This document shows, in pieces, positions 36,057 to 45,861 of a stretch of 64,000 nt of DNA. The number at the start of each line of letters is the position of its first letter. Position 1 is the first letter of the stretch. A program made the translations under genes and the position numbers. The notes beneath the pieces were generated by a model, which was given only the letters and a program-made list of their open reading frames with translations, was not told the origin of the DNA and searched no databases. Where the stretch lies: contig NZ_BDCJ01000012.1 in assembly GCF_001613445.1 (NCBI RefSeq), positions 124,001 to 188,000 of the forward strand, given 5' to 3'. Origin of the DNA: Nocardia grenadensis NBRC 108939 (lineage in GTDB: Bacteria; Actinomycetota; Actinomycetes; Mycobacteriales; Mycobacteriaceae).

Positions 36057-37928
36057 ATGCCTGTGATGGTGCGAGTTGGGGCGGTACATCTCGGGTGGGA
36101 TGTGGTGTCCGTGGCCGCGGGCGGATCCGGCGTGCCCATCCGCCCCGTACAGGTCGAAGGAAGCTACAACCCCCCCGCCTATCTGCTGGCCGACGCCTCC
36201 GGCCGGCTCTACACTGCCGGCGCGGACCGGCAGCGGCCCGAGCTGGGGATGGCGATCCCCGATGTCCGCGACATCCTCGGGCATCCGCAGATCGTCATCG
36301 CCGGGGCGACCTGGCCCGCCGAGCTGGTGTTCCGGGCCCGTCTCTACAACCCGCTGGCCGCGGTGGGGAGCTATCTGCGGGGTAAACCCGATGTGGTCGC
36401 GCTGCCGTATCCGGACGACTGGCCGGACGCGAAGATCGACGCCTACGCCCAGCTGGTCGAGCAGCTCGACGTCGAGGTCGAGCCGATCCCGGAATCGATC
36501 GCGCTGTCGGGCTATGTCCGCGCCCTCGGCCTGGTCCGGCCGCCTGACCCCGCCCTGCCCGAAGGGGTCGGGGCCACCGCGGTCCATTTCGACGGTCAGG
36601 TGGTGGACGGCCGGGCGAATGTGCTGGTGGTCGCGGTACACGGAGACGAGGAGCGGCCCACCGAATCGGTGTACGTACCGATCGAGCCCGAATCGACCCG
36701 CAACCCCCGCGTAGCCGACGACACCGTGATCGAGGTGATGGCCGCGGCCCGCTCCATCGGGGCCGACAATTCGACGGTCCTGCTCGCCGGGCAGGTGGTG
36801 TTCAACGAGACCCTGCGGTTCGCCTTCCGCAACCATCTGGGGCAGCGCCTGAAAAAGGCGGAACATCCCATGCACGCGCTCGTTCTCGGTGCCACGCATC
36901 TGTTGATCAGCGAGAGCGAGGACGACGCGGAGGAGCCGGCGCCCTACCCGGAGGCCGGGCCGAATACGGCGGCGCAGCCGGAGCCCGCCGCGAACTATGC
37001 GGTTCCCGGGCAGCCGCCGGCCGGATTAGTTCCGAACGGACCTGCTCCGGGTCGGAACCCGCCGCCCGGTGCCTACCGGCCCGCACCGGGCCCGCACCCG
37101 CCGGCCCCGAATCCGCCGACGCCCGGTCCGCACGTGACAGTGCCGCCACCGCCGGCCCGGCCCGATCCGAACGCCTCGCGTCCCGGCCCGGAACAGTCCG
37201 GGCCCGGCGGTCCGGTGCCGGGTGGGCCCGCGGCGCCGCCGCCGGGGTGGCCCGGCCCCGCACCGTACGGCCCGTCCGCGCAGCCGGATCAGGACGCCAC
37301 GGTGAAGGCCGACCGGGGCGAGTTGCCGCCACCGATCTCGGGGCCGGCCAGCCGGTTCACCCGGCCACCCGATCCGGAAACCGGTGCTCAGTCCGCGGCG
37401 CCGCAGGACCCCGGCCAGCCCGGGCCCGGCGGTGGGCAGCGGCCCGGCCCGGGGCCGGAGGGCGACCGGGGCAAGGGCAAGCTCTGGAACAAGATGAAGG
37501 ACAATCTGTTCGGCGCCCATGCCGTCATCGGCGTGGCCGCACTCGCCGCCACGGCGTGGGGCGCGGACGGGGCGGGGACCGCACAGGCCGGCGCCGGAAC
37601 CGAACCGGTGATCAACGCAACGGCCGCACCCGGCATCGCGGCGTCGACCGCGACGGCCGGATGTGTACCCATGCCACGGGTCACCGTCGAGCCGCGCGGC
37701 TCCGCTCCAGGCGCCGAGGACGCGGATGACAACGGCGGTCTTCCGCTCTACGCCCGCGTCCCCACGGCCCCCGCGCCCGGCGATTCCGCGCGCCGGGCGG
37801 CACCGGAACCCGGAGCGGCCGAGGAACGGGATCCGGCCGAATGCGCCGAACCCGGTATCGACACCCTCCGCTATCTGGTACCCGGTCTACCGGGGATCGC
37901 CGACCCGGGCCCGCCGATCGATATCTGA
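36057..37928 (+). CDS. Pro-rich protein with a possible actin-like N-terminal domain and one membrane anchor
   Basis: A 623-residue protein. Residues 1-290 are a folded alpha/beta domain ([20 protein letters not shown], then [31 protein letters not shown]), loosely like the actin/Hsp70 fold. Residues ~300-475 are Pro/Gly-rich. A short hydrophobic stretch follows ([16 protein letters not shown]) and then an Ala/Pro-rich, probably exported, tail. In M. tuberculosis ESX-4 genes, including Rv3446c, lie upstream of rplM; this gene holds that position but I cannot show it belongs to that family. ATG 36066 is an alternative start. Confidence 0.65.
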   Translation: MPVMVRVGAVHLGWDVVSVAAGGSGVPIRPVQVEGSYNPPAYLLADASGRLYTAGADRQRPELGMAIPDVRDILGHPQIVIAGATWPAELVFRARLYNPLAAVGSYLRGKPDVVALPYPDDWPDAKIDAYAQLVEQLDVEVEPIPESIALSGYVRALGLVRPPDPALPEGVGATAVHFDGQVVDGRANVLVVAVHGDEERPTESVYVPIEPESTRNPRVADDTVIEVMAAARSIGADNSTVLLAGQVVFNETLRFAFRNHLGQRLKKAEHPMHALVLGATHLLISESEDDAEEPAPYPEAGPNTAAQPEPAANYAVPGQPPAGLVPNGPAPGRNPPPGAYRPAPGPHPPAPNPPTPGPHVTVPPPPARPDPNASRPGPEQSGPGGPVPGGPAAPPPGWPGPAPYGPSAQPDQDATVKADRGELPPPISGPASRFTRPPDPETGAQSAAPQDPGQPGPGGGQRPGPGPEGDRGKGKLWNKMKDNLFGAHAVIGVAALAATAWGADGAGTAQAGAGTEPVINATAAPGIAASTATAGCVPMPRVTVEPRGSAPGAEDADDNGGLPLYARVPTAPAPGDSARRAAPEPGAAEERDPAECAEPGIDTLRYLVPGLPGIADPGPPIDI

Positions 37929-37946
37929 CCAGCGTCCGGGCGGTTT

Positions 37947-37964
37947 CCGGGTGGCACCACCCGG
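37947..37964 (+). terminator. Possible terminator hairpin
   Basis: CCGGGTGG and CCACCCGG are perfect complements with a CA centre, 18 bp after the stop of the Pro-rich protein gene and about 115 bp before rplM. It is short and has no U-run, so termination is only suggested. Confidence 0.4.
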
Positions 37965-38079
37965 CTGGTATCGTCACCGGCTGGTGTGTGGTACGCCGAG
38001 GCCCGGGTCTCAACCGGCCGCCGGGAACCCCTCGACCACGCACTGGGCCGGCAGCATCGACGACAGACAGGGAAGCACT

Positions 38080-38519
38080 GTGCCTACGTACAGCCCGAAG
38101 GCGGGTGACGTGACCCGGCAGTGGTACGTCATCGACGCTACTGACGTAGTGCTCGGCCGTCTTGCCGTGCAGGCAGCGAATCTGCTGCGCGGTAAGCACA
38201 AGCCGACCTACGCACCGCATATGGATGGTGGCGATTTCGTCATCATCATCAATGCCGACAAGGTCGCCATCAGCGGCAACAAGCGGCAGAACAAGCTCAT
38301 CCACCACCACTCCGGGCACCCCGGTGGCCTGAAGTCCCGCACTGTCGGTCAGGTGCTGGATACGCGCCCCGACCGCCTGGTGGAGAAGGCCGTCAAGGGC
38401 ATGATCCCCAAGAACAAACTCGGCAACGCGATCGCCGGCAAGCTGAAGGTGTACGCGGGCCCGACCCATCCGCACGCCGCGCAGCAGCCCGTTCCGTTCG
38501 AGATCAAGCAGGTGGCCCA

Positions 38520-38523
<4 letters not shown>
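38080..38523 (+). CDS. rplM: 50S ribosomal protein L13
   Basis: A 147-residue ribosomal protein that binds 23S rRNA early in 50S assembly. It starts [20 protein letters not shown] and has [35 protein letters not shown] and [11 protein letters not shown] 38080 is preceded by GACAGGGAAGC. Its stop overlaps the rpsI start (GTGA), the universal L13-S9 operon. Confidence 0.98.
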
Positions 38524-39032
<509 letters not shown>

Positions 39033-39227
39033 TATCGCCGATGCCGGCTGTCCACCCGCCGCGTGTGGGTGGACGAGCCGGTGTCGGTTCCGAGAGCAGG
39101 CGACCGGCCGGAGTCCGGTCGCCTGCTCTCGTGCTATATCTACCGCGGTGTTCGTCGGCCGGCCGTTCCGAGGGCAGTTTCGGCAGGCGTCGTCACGCGC
39201 TGTGGACTCACTGACGAGGGGCAAGGT

Positions 39228-40613
39228 ATGGGACATCTGTTCGGCACCGACGGCGTACGCGGGCTCGCCAACGATACGTTGAGCCCGGAGCTGGCGTTAC
39301 GGGTTGCCGGGGCGGCGGCGCAGGTCCTGGGTGTGGACCTGCACACCGGTCACCGCAAGGTCGCGGTGGTCGGGCGGGATCCACGCGCCAGCGGGGAGAT
39401 GCTGGAGGCCGCGGTGACCGCGGGCCTGACCGCCGCGGGAATGGATGTGTTACCGGTCGGTGTGCTGCCGACCCCGGCCGTCGCCTATCTGACCGGTCTG
39501 TACGACGCGAGTCTGGGCGTGATGATCTCCGCCTCGCACAATCCCATGCCGGACAATGGAATCAAGATCTTCGCGGCGGGCGGGCACAAGCTCGAGGACG
39601 CCGTCGAGGAACGTATCGAGGCCCGGGTGGCCTCCGGTGGGACGGACCGTCCCACGGGTGCGTCGATCGGCCGGGTACTCGGTGCCGCCGGGGCGCGGCA
39701 GCCCGGTACGGATCTGCCCGGCCAGTTCGGCGTGGGCGGGACCCATGAGCGCTATATCGAACATCTGGTGGAGGCCACCGGCCGGGATCTGAGCGGACTG
39801 ACCGTCGTCGTGGACTGCGCGCACGGCGCCGCCTCGGAGGTCGGCCCGGCGGCCTACCGGGAGGCCGGTGCCCGGGTCATCGCGATCAACGCGGACCCGG
39901 ACGGGCTCAATATCAATGCCGGCTGCGGGTCGACCCATATCGAACAGGTGCAGCGCGCGGTCCGGGAACACGGGGCCGACCTGGGCCTGGCCCACGACGG
40001 CGACGCCGACCGCTGCCTGGCGGTGGACGCCGCGGGCGAGGTGGTGGACGGTGACGCCATCATGGCGATCCTCGCCATCGGCATGCGGGACGCCGGAACG
40101 CTGGCCGGGAACACCCTCGTCGCCACCGTGATGAGCAATCTGGGACTGCACCTGGCGATGCGCGCGGCCGGCATCACCGTGCGTACCACCGGAGTCGGTG
40201 ACCGTTACGTTCTCGAGGAACTCCGCGGCGGCGGTTACACCCTCGGTGGGGAACAGTCCGGCCATGTGGTCTTCCCGCGTCACGGCACCACCGGTGACGG
40301 CATCCTCACCGGTCTGCAGCTGATGGCGCGGATGTCGCGCACCGGCACGACCCTGGCCGAGCTGGCGAATGTGATCCAGAAGGTCCCGCAGGTACTGGTG
40401 AATGTCCCGGTCACGGACAAAGTCGCGGTCAACGCCGACCCCGGGGTCCTGGAGGCCGTCCGTGCCGCCGAGGCGCAGCTCGGGGAGACCGGGCGGATTC
40501 TGCTGCGCCCCAGCGGTACCGAACAGCTGGTCCGGGTGATGGTGGAGGCCGAGGAGCACGAAAGGGCTCAGCAGCTCGCCGAGGATCTCGCGAAGCTGGT
40601 CGCGGCGGTCTGA
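39228..40613 (+). CDS. glmM: Phosphoglucosamine mutase
   Basis: A 461-residue alpha-D-phosphohexomutase that converts GlcN-6-P to GlcN-1-P for UDP-GlcNAc synthesis. It starts [20 protein letters not shown]. The active-site serine lies in [20 protein letters not shown], the magnesium loop is [12 protein letters not shown], the sugar loop is [19 protein letters not shown], and the phosphate loop is [18 protein letters not shown] 39228 is the first residue of the conserved start. A strong hairpin follows. It stands downstream of rpsI as in M. tuberculosis. Confidence 0.98.
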   Translation: MGHLFGTDGVRGLANDTLSPELALRVAGAAAQVLGVDLHTGHRKVAVVGRDPRASGEMLEAAVTAGLTAAGMDVLPVGVLPTPAVAYLTGLYDASLGVMISASHNPMPDNGIKIFAAGGHKLEDAVEERIEARVASGGTDRPTGASIGRVLGAAGARQPGTDLPGQFGVGGTHERYIEHLVEATGRDLSGLTVVVDCAHGAASEVGPAAYREAGARVIAINADPDGLNINAGCGSTHIEQVQRAVREHGADLGLAHDGDADRCLAVDAAGEVVDGDAIMAILAIGMRDAGTLAGNTLVATVMSNLGLHLAMRAAGITVRTTGVGDRYVLEELRGGGYTLGGEQSGHVVFPRHGTTGDGILTGLQLMARMSRTGTTLAELANVIQKVPQVLVNVPVTDKVAVNADPGVLEAVRAAEAQLGETGRILLRPSGTEQLVRVMVEAEEHERAQQLAEDLAKLVAAV

Positions 40614-40615
40614 AC

Positions 40616-40652
40616 GGTCCGCGGCTCAGGGTCCGACCCTGAGCCGCGGACC
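40616..40652 (+). terminator. Terminator hairpin after glmM
   Basis: Arms at 40616-40632 and 40636-40652 form a perfect 17-bp stem with a CCG loop, starting two bases after the glmM stop. Confidence 0.8.
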
Positions 40653-40748
40653 CCGGAAATCAGGGTGCGGGTCGGTGGCGCTGCCGATGCGGGCCACCGG
40701 CCGGATGCGGATAGTGGACGGTATAGCAACGCGATCGAAAGGACCGCC

Positions 40749-40940
40749 ATGACCGCCCCCGCACGCCGTTTCACCCTCTCGTCCACCGATAAGTGGATCG
40801 GTGGAGTCTGCGGCGGTATCGCCGAATACCTCGGCTGGAGTTCCGGACTCGTCCGGCTGCTGTTCGTCGTGTCCTGTCTACTGCCCGGACCGCAGTTCCT
40901 GATCTACCTGGCGTTGTGGATCTTGATGCCGAAGCGCTGA
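40749..40940 (+). CDS. PspC-domain small membrane protein
   Basis: A 63-residue protein with the PspC pattern FTLSSTDKWIGGVCGGIAEY, LGWSSGLVRLLFVVS and LIYLALWILMPKR. It has one or two membrane helices. PspC-type proteins take part in envelope-stress responses. ATG 40749 is chosen because it precedes the conserved core closely and follows GAAAGGACCGCC. Confidence 0.88.
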   Translation: MTAPARRFTLSSTDKWIGGVCGGIAEYLGWSSGLVRLLFVVSCLLPGPQFLIYLALWILMPKR

Positions 40941-40988
40941 TCCCGGCGCCGGGCCGCCGCTGTAACATCCTGTGCCCCAAGGCTACCG

Positions 40989-41020
40989 GCAGCCCCGTTC
41001 CCGCCCGGGAACGGGGCTGC
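40989..41020 (+). terminator. Terminator hairpin after the PspC gene
   Basis: Arms at 40989-41003 and 41006-41020 form a perfect 15-bp stem with a 2-base CC centre, ~50 bp after the PspC stop. The following ~180 bp to the ESX-like module hold no gene. Confidence 0.75.
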
Positions 41021-41200
41021 GCTGTACCGTCGGGGATGGAAAGATGGACCGGACATTCCCGCGGTCGTAGCCTCGCCTCCGGTCCTGTTCCACGCGCAAT
41101 GGAACCGATCGGCCCGCGGGTGCGTCGGAATCAGTAACAGCACAGCTCGGCCGAGAACGGGGTGGTCCCGCCGCGGCGGCCATGAGGAGGGGAGCGGCCC

Positions 41201-41518
41201 ATGAGTACGGGTGATCAGCCGGTCGGAATGCAGGCCGACGCGTTGGAGAAGATGGGCGCCGATTTCTGTACCAGCGCGGGGGTCATCGGAGGCCAGGCCA
41301 CGAGAGTGGCCGACAATATCATCGGAAAGGCGCACGTCGGTGCTGCCTACGAGAGCGAGGGCGTGAAGATCGAGGCCGGGCTCCGAGAGGTGGAATCGTG
41401 GCTGAAGGATTGGGCGGAGGCCACCGACCTCACCGGTGAGGCCATCGGGCGCGATGTTGTCACCATGTCCAATGTGGACAAGCAGAACTCCGACCAGACC
41501 CAGAAGGCGGCGAGCTGA
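41201..41518 (+). CDS. EspC/DUF2580-like ESX-associated protein
   Basis: A 105-residue, mostly helical protein without signal peptide, size and helix pattern like ESX-1 secretion-associated EspC-type proteins (MQADALEKMGADFCTSAGVI; IEAGLREVESWLKDWAEATD). There is no YxxxD/E secretion motif, so the assignment relies on size, helix pattern and context. ATG follows GAGGAGGGGAGCGGCCC. It begins a three-gene set with the large WXG100 protein 5 bp downstream. Confidence 0.6.
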   Translation: MSTGDQPVGMQADALEKMGADFCTSAGVIGGQATRVADNIIGKAHVGAAYESEGVKIEAGLREVESWLKDWAEATDLTGEAIGRDVVTMSNVDKQNSDQTQKAAS

Positions 41519-41523
41519 CTCCG

Positions 41524-43251
41524 ATGGCGGATATCGGAGAGTGTGTCGGGTACCCGCCGATCGGCGATGATTGGACCGTTTCTCGAATCCTCGAAGAAGG
41601 TTCGAAATCGCTGCTCTTCTTCGAGAAGTTCGAACCGCGCTATCAGCGGTGGGTATCGAATCCCCCCGCGAATATTCTCGGCTACCAGGCTCTGCACACC
41701 GTGTTCTACGCCCAGAACGGACTCGACGAGCAGAGATTTCGCGATCTGGCGGCCGCGCTGGCCGGTGTATTGAGCAATGCGGACGCCCAGCACGCCGCGC
41801 TGAACCAGTATGCGCAGAATCTACCGTCCATATGGTCGGGCCAGGCTGCTGCCAATGCAGCGGATATGATCGCGACACAATTATCCCTGTCCGCCGGCGA
41901 TATCGACGCGGTACGAAAGATCCACGAGCAGTTCGACATGGCTCCCGCCGCTCTCCGGAAAACCGTCAAACCCAAGGCGGAGATGGTTCAGGTGTTCCTC
42001 GAGGACATGTACCAGGTCACCTACGACGGGAAGTCCCCGGAGGATGTCGACTCCATCATCTCGGCTGCCCAGGGCATCGGCTGGAGTACAGGTGCCGACG
42101 ACCACCTGCTGGGGAAGATCCATAGGATTTTCCCGGATCTCCCGAACTTGGACGAGTATGTATTCATCACCGTTCCCGGTAGCGGCAATACGGACGATAT
42201 CGAGGATCATTGCCGTGACTGGCTGAACAAGTTCAAAGATCACTACGAAAAGAAAGTGACCGAATTCGTTCAGACCTGCACGGATATCAACGATGGGGTG
42301 AGAGCCCAGTACGGCACACTCATCGACCGCCTGGGCAAACTGTCGCAGACCCCGTACCCGTGTCCGCAGGGTGTCGCGCAGACCCCGGGCACGCCCGGTA
42401 GTGAGACCCCGACGACCCAGGTGCCGACCGGATCGCCCTCCGGTACCCCATCGGGTACGCCCACCGGGACCGGAACCCCCGGCACGACCGACATCCCGGG
42501 CGCGGAGACCGAGGATCCGGGGACCACCGACGAGGACAATCCATTGTCGGCGTTGACAGAGCTCGGTACCCAACTCGCTTCCTCGGGGCTCGGAACCCAA
42601 TTGGTCACGGGACTGAGCGAACTGGCGAGTTCCGCCGCCGAGCAGATCTCGGGCACTCTCGAACAGCTGCTCGAGGAAGCCGAACAAGAAGTCGACCTCG
42701 ACGGTGACGGGCAGCCGGATGTAGACGAAGACGGTGACGGTCAACCGGACGATCCCACCGGAAACGCCGAAGACGACCCTGCCGGAACGGACGAAGAAAC
42801 AGGTGCGAATACCGGTATCGAGCTGGACGGGAAAGAATACAAGCTCGAACTCGGCCCCGACGGTCGGCTGCACCTCGTGGTGACCGGTGCGGACGGCGAG
42901 CCGCAGAATTATCGGATAGAGATCGGTCCGGACGGAAAACCGGCTATTGCCGCCGACGTACCCGAAGGTGAGCAGGCCCCGGGAACCGGCGACCCGAGCG
43001 CCGAAGACCAGCAGAACGCCGGTCGGCCGTCCGGTACCCCCGGCTTGCCCGGCGGTCGGCGAGCCGAGGACGGTGAACACCAGCCGCGAGATTATCCGGC
43101 CCCCGCCGAGGACGAGACCGCCCCACCGGAGGCGGATACCACGGCGCCGGAAGACGATGTCGTCGTCGCACCGGAAGAAGACGCACCGGCACCGCCCCCC
43201 GCAGCACCGGTCGATACCGGGGCGCAACTGGCCGAGGCGGGCCCGCTGTGA
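41524..43251 (+). CDS. Large WXG100-type protein with a calcium-binding-like Asp-rich tail
   Basis: A 575-residue protein. Residues ~60-280 are helical and contain IWSGQAAANAADMIATQL, a WxG turn as in WXG100 ESX substrates. Residues ~280-345 are Thr/Pro/Gly-rich. Around 390-415 two DGDGQPDxDEDGDGQPDD-like units resemble calcium-binding DxDxDG loops. Two beta-like repeats follow (YKLELGPDGRLHLVV and YRIEIGPDGKPAIAA), and the tail is Pro/Glu/Ala-rich. There is no signal peptide; secretion by a type VII system encoded elsewhere is inferred. No toxin motif is visible. Confidence 0.65.
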   Translation: MADIGECVGYPPIGDDWTVSRILEEGSKSLLFFEKFEPRYQRWVSNPPANILGYQALHTVFYAQNGLDEQRFRDLAAALAGVLSNADAQHAALNQYAQNLPSIWSGQAAANAADMIATQLSLSAGDIDAVRKIHEQFDMAPAALRKTVKPKAEMVQVFLEDMYQVTYDGKSPEDVDSIISAAQGIGWSTGADDHLLGKIHRIFPDLPNLDEYVFITVPGSGNTDDIEDHCRDWLNKFKDHYEKKVTEFVQTCTDINDGVRAQYGTLIDRLGKLSQTPYPCPQGVAQTPGTPGSETPTTQVPTGSPSGTPSGTPTGTGTPGTTDIPGAETEDPGTTDEDNPLSALTELGTQLASSGLGTQLVTGLSELASSAAEQISGTLEQLLEEAEQEVDLDGDGQPDVDEDGDGQPDDPTGNAEDDPAGTDEETGANTGIELDGKEYKLELGPDGRLHLVVTGADGEPQNYRIEIGPDGKPAIAADVPEGEQAPGTGDPSAEDQQNAGRPSGTPGLPGGRRAEDGEHQPRDYPAPAEDETAPPEADTTAPEDDVVVAPEEDAPAPPPAAPVDTGAQLAEAGPL

Positions 43252-43270
43252 CCCGAGGAGGATCGAGGCA

Positions 43271-43684
43271 ATGAGTTTCCGGGATCTCGATGAGATAGCC
43301 GACACGGTGTACCGGCGCAGCGCGGCCAGGATCGAGGAATTACGTGCCGCGAATCAACGGGTCGCCGCGGAGAATCGGGCGCTGATCGAACAATCGGCTC
43401 AACGTATCCGGACGCGTCTGCAACAGGCCGAAGCGCGAAACCACGAGGCGGCGCAGGTATCGAAGACCGATCAGCAGGAGCCGTGGACCGGCCGGGAACA
43501 AGAGTCTTCCACGTCGCAGCCCGATCACCGGGCACAGCCGGAGCAGCTGGAAGAATTACGGCAACAGCGGGAGGCGGTCGCGCGCGCGGCCGCCAACCGT
43601 CAGAACCGGAACGTCGTGACGCCCATCGACGACGACGGTGACGACGAAGCCGAATACTACCGGCGCAACAGCTGGCTGGTCTGA
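43271..43684 (+). CDS. Small coiled-coil protein ending in EYYRRNSWLV
   Basis: A 137-residue, highly charged protein. Residues 1-60 form a helix (YRRSAARIEELRAANQRVAA). A disordered Gln/Glu-rich middle follows, then an acidic patch (DDDGDDEAE) and EYYRRNSWLV. The same end, EYYRRKSWLE, closes the YbaB-like protein of the opposing module. ATG 43271 follows CGAGGAGGATCGAGGCA. It is likely a chaperone or nucleoid-associated partner of the ESX-like genes; function is unknown. Confidence 0.65.
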   Translation: MSFRDLDEIADTVYRRSAARIEELRAANQRVAAENRALIEQSAQRIRTRLQQAEARNHEAAQVSKTDQQEPWTGREQESSTSQPDHRAQPEQLEELRQQREAVARAAANRQNRNVVTPIDDDGDDEAEYYRRNSWLV

Positions 43685-43741
43685 AGGAGTCGGAGCTGTG
43701 CGAGCTGTTCGCGCGACCACGATATGCATCGGCCCGGGGTG

Positions 43742-43781
43742 CTGGATGGGCTGCGTAACGACTGGACGGGCTGCGTAACGA
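43742..43781. repeat. 20-bp tandem duplication
   Basis: Two head-to-tail 20-bp units containing GGGCTGCGTAACGA (43742-43761 and 43762-43781) differ at one base. They lie in the 130-bp gap where the two convergent ESX-like modules meet, possibly part of the shared termination region. Confidence 0.7.
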
Positions 43782-43818
43782 ACGGTTGGGTGGATCTCCC
43801 CGTGCGGGTGAAACCCGA

Positions 43819-44697
43819 CTACGTCGCCACCGTGGGTTGCCCGGGCGCCGCTTCACCGGAGTTCCGCCAACTCCACCAGTTCTGCAAGATTCTCGCGAGT
43901 GGTTCGGTGTACGTTCCCCATGACAGGATCACGTCATTGAGTTTCTTCAGATAGGTCATCGTGTCCAGGCTGCTCTTCGCGAGTTTCGCCAGGAACGAGG
44001 CGATGACGTGCCCGGCCGCCGCGCCTGCGGTCACGGCGAGCTCGATCGTGTATCCGATGGCCGCGCCGAGCAGGGCTGCGATGATATCGCGCACCAGATC
44101 CCGGACTATGGCAATAATTTTGGACGCTTTGTCCATCAACTCGCCGAGTGCGGCCGCTGCGGCCGCGGCGGTGTCGATTGCGGTGAGTACCTCTGCGGCA
44201 TGATTGCGGTACGCGTCGCCCGCGCTGCCGGACCAGGTGTTGATATCCGTCTCCATGGTGCGCTGCCATTCGGCCTTGGTCGTAGACAGTTCGGTCGAAA
44301 TCGCTTGCCAGGAAGAGGAATACGCCTCCACGATCGTCGGGTTGCCGCTGAGTTCCTCGTAGGCCTGCCTGAGTGGCTCGATATGCTCCAACATCCATTT
44401 GGCGACCTGGGTGCCCGCGAAACCGAACGGATCCTTGACCGCCTCGACCGCGGTCCCCACGACTCCGGCTGCACCGAAGACTGCCTCACCGGTATTGTCG
44501 CTCCGCAGATTCCCGTAGATATCCCACGCGTCACCCGCGACGGTGCCTTTGAGTACACCCAGGCCGCCGGTCTCTTCGTCGCCTTCGAGCCCGACATTGG
44601 ACAGCCAGGAGACATCCTCCTGGAAGTAGGCATTGCTGTGCTGGGACTCGTCGTCGATGAGATCGTTGTCGGGTGGCGCGGCGTCGTCGAAGCTCAT
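43819..44697 (-). CDS. WXG100-type protein with C-terminal hydrophobic helices
   Basis: A 292-residue protein. The central helical hairpin has INTWSGSAGDAYRNHAAEVL, a WxG turn. Residues ~205-245 are hydrophobic (DIIAALLGAAIGYTIELAVTA and AAAGHVIASFLAKLA), suggesting membrane insertion. There is no signal peptide. Its ATG overlaps the stop of the EspC-like gene upstream (ATGA). It is the third gene of the minus-strand module. Confidence 0.65.
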   Translation of the reverse strand: MSFDDAAPPDNDLIDDESQHSNAYFQEDVSWLSNVGLEGDEETGGLGVLKGTVAGDAWDIYGNLRSDNTGEAVFGAAGVVGTAVEAVKDPFGFAGTQVAKWMLEHIEPLRQAYEELSGNPTIVEAYSSSWQAISTELSTTKAEWQRTMETDINTWSGSAGDAYRNHAAEVLTAIDTAAAAAAALGELMDKASKIIAIVRDLVRDIIAALLGAAIGYTIELAVTAGAAAGHVIASFLAKLAKSSLDTMTYLKKLNDVILSWGTYTEPLARILQNWWSWRNSGEAAPGQPTVAT

Positions 44698-45032
44698 CCG
44701 GATTTCCCTATCTCCGCCTGCAGTCCCTGCAGTGTCGTGGCGAACGACCCGTCCGCGTCTTCGAAGGATGCGGCAGTCGCCTTCAGCTTCTCCGGTACCT
44801 GGGCGGTGCGTTCACCGGCCGCGCGAATCACCTCGACGGTCGATCGATGGTTATCGTCGAACAGCCCTTTTATCACCGGCCGTAGCCAACTCCCGTACCC
44901 GTCATCTGCCGACATGAGATAGTTGGCGGCTTCGAGGCATCTGTCCAGGCTGCCCATGAGCGCTTCGACGCTGTCCGCGTGCTTCCGCACTTCTTCGGGA
45001 TCGACCGAGACGGCATCAGGATTGTTGGTCAT
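44694..45032 (-). CDS. EspC/DUF2580-like ESX-associated protein
   Basis: A 112-residue helical protein with the DUF2580 layout: VDPEEVRKHADSVEALMGSL at the start, a DDGYG turn, and IRAAGERTAQVPEKLKATAA with SFEDAD at the end. SFEDAD sits where EspC-type proteins have a YxxxD export motif, with Phe replacing Tyr. It is flanked by the YbaB-like gene (3 bp upstream) and the WXG100 gene (overlapping). Confidence 0.7.
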   Translation of the reverse strand: MTNNPDAVSVDPEEVRKHADSVEALMGSLDRCLEAANYLMSADDGYGSWLRPVIKGLFDDNHRSTVEVIRAAGERTAQVPEKLKATAASFEDADGSFATTLQGLQAEIGKSG

Positions 45033-45035
45033 CGA

Positions 45036-45695
45036 TCACTCCAACCACGATTTGCGGCGGTAGTACTCGGTCTCTTCGTCGGGCTCGTCCGGAGTGACGA
45101 CCTGATCCCTGCCGGATGTGCGTGGGGCCGAAGGTGGTGCGGAGCCCCACGCGGGGGGCGTCGGACGTTGCTCGGAGGGATACGGGTCGGTGATCTGCTG
45201 GGGAGGCTCGGAGCCCCAGGTGGGTGGCGCCGGACGTTGCTGAGGGTAAAACGGGTCGGCGGCCGGAGGCGTGGCACGGCCGGTCTGCGGCACATCGGAA
45301 TCCTGTGCCGGCGTCGCAGTCGTCTCCGCTTCCGGGAAGCGCCGGTCGAAACTGTCGACGAGTGCGGCACCGGCCGGATCTTCGCCGACGATATCGTGCA
45401 CCAGCCCGGCAATGCCCGGACGCAGTTTGCCCTGCGCCCGGCGCATACACGACAGGATCTCGGCGGAGAGCGCGCGCGAATCCATCTGCCGCACACCCGG
45501 TGCCAGATCGATCGCTGTCGGCACCCCGCTACTGTCCACGGTGACGCTGACTCGTCCGCCGGCGCCCGATTCGGTCGCCGTCAGCGCTGTCATCCGCTCC
45601 TGTAACTCGGCGAAACGCTGGGCTCTCCGCTCCGCATCGGCGGCCAACTGCGCGAATCCGGCTATCGCGCGGTCCAGATCCATCTCGGCGGCCAT
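45036..45695 (-). CDS. YbaB/EbfC-family protein with a Pro-rich tail ending in EYYRRKSWLE
   Basis: A 219-residue protein. Residues 1-110 match the YbaB nucleoid-associated fold: AQRFAELQERMTALTATESG, then VSVTVDSSGVPTAIDLAPGV and LSAEILSCMRRAQGKLRP. The tail has two Pro-rich repeats (QRPAPPTWGSEPP and QRPTPPAWGSAPP), an acidic patch and EYYRRKSWLE. ATG 45695 follows AGGGGAAGGGTGTCG. YbaB-like genes are common beside actinobacterial WXG100 genes. It is the first gene of the minus-strand module. Confidence 0.75.
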   Translation of the reverse strand: MAAEMDLDRAIAGFAQLAADAERRAQRFAELQERMTALTATESGAGGRVSVTVDSSGVPTAIDLAPGVRQMDSRALSAEILSCMRRAQGKLRPGIAGLVHDIVGEDPAGAALVDSFDRRFPEAETTATPAQDSDVPQTGRATPPAADPFYPQQRPAPPTWGSEPPQQITDPYPSEQRPTPPAWGSAPPSAPRTSGRDQVVTPDEPDEETEYYRRKSWLE

Positions 45696-45861
45696 CGACA
45701 CCCTTCCCCTGCAGAACATCCCAGCTCGCCGGATCCATCGACGAAAGAACCCGAGCGCGAAACGCTTCGGCATCCTACGTCGGGTTGTCGGAACCGATCA
45801 ATTCCGGTGCGGCCGGTCATCCCGCCGGACGCAGCTCCGCATCGTGTGCCATCATCGTCCG

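Noticed and set aside
41201..45773. A complete type VII secretion locus
   Set aside because: No EccB, EccC, EccD, EccE or MycP genes are present; only substrate-like and accessory proteins.
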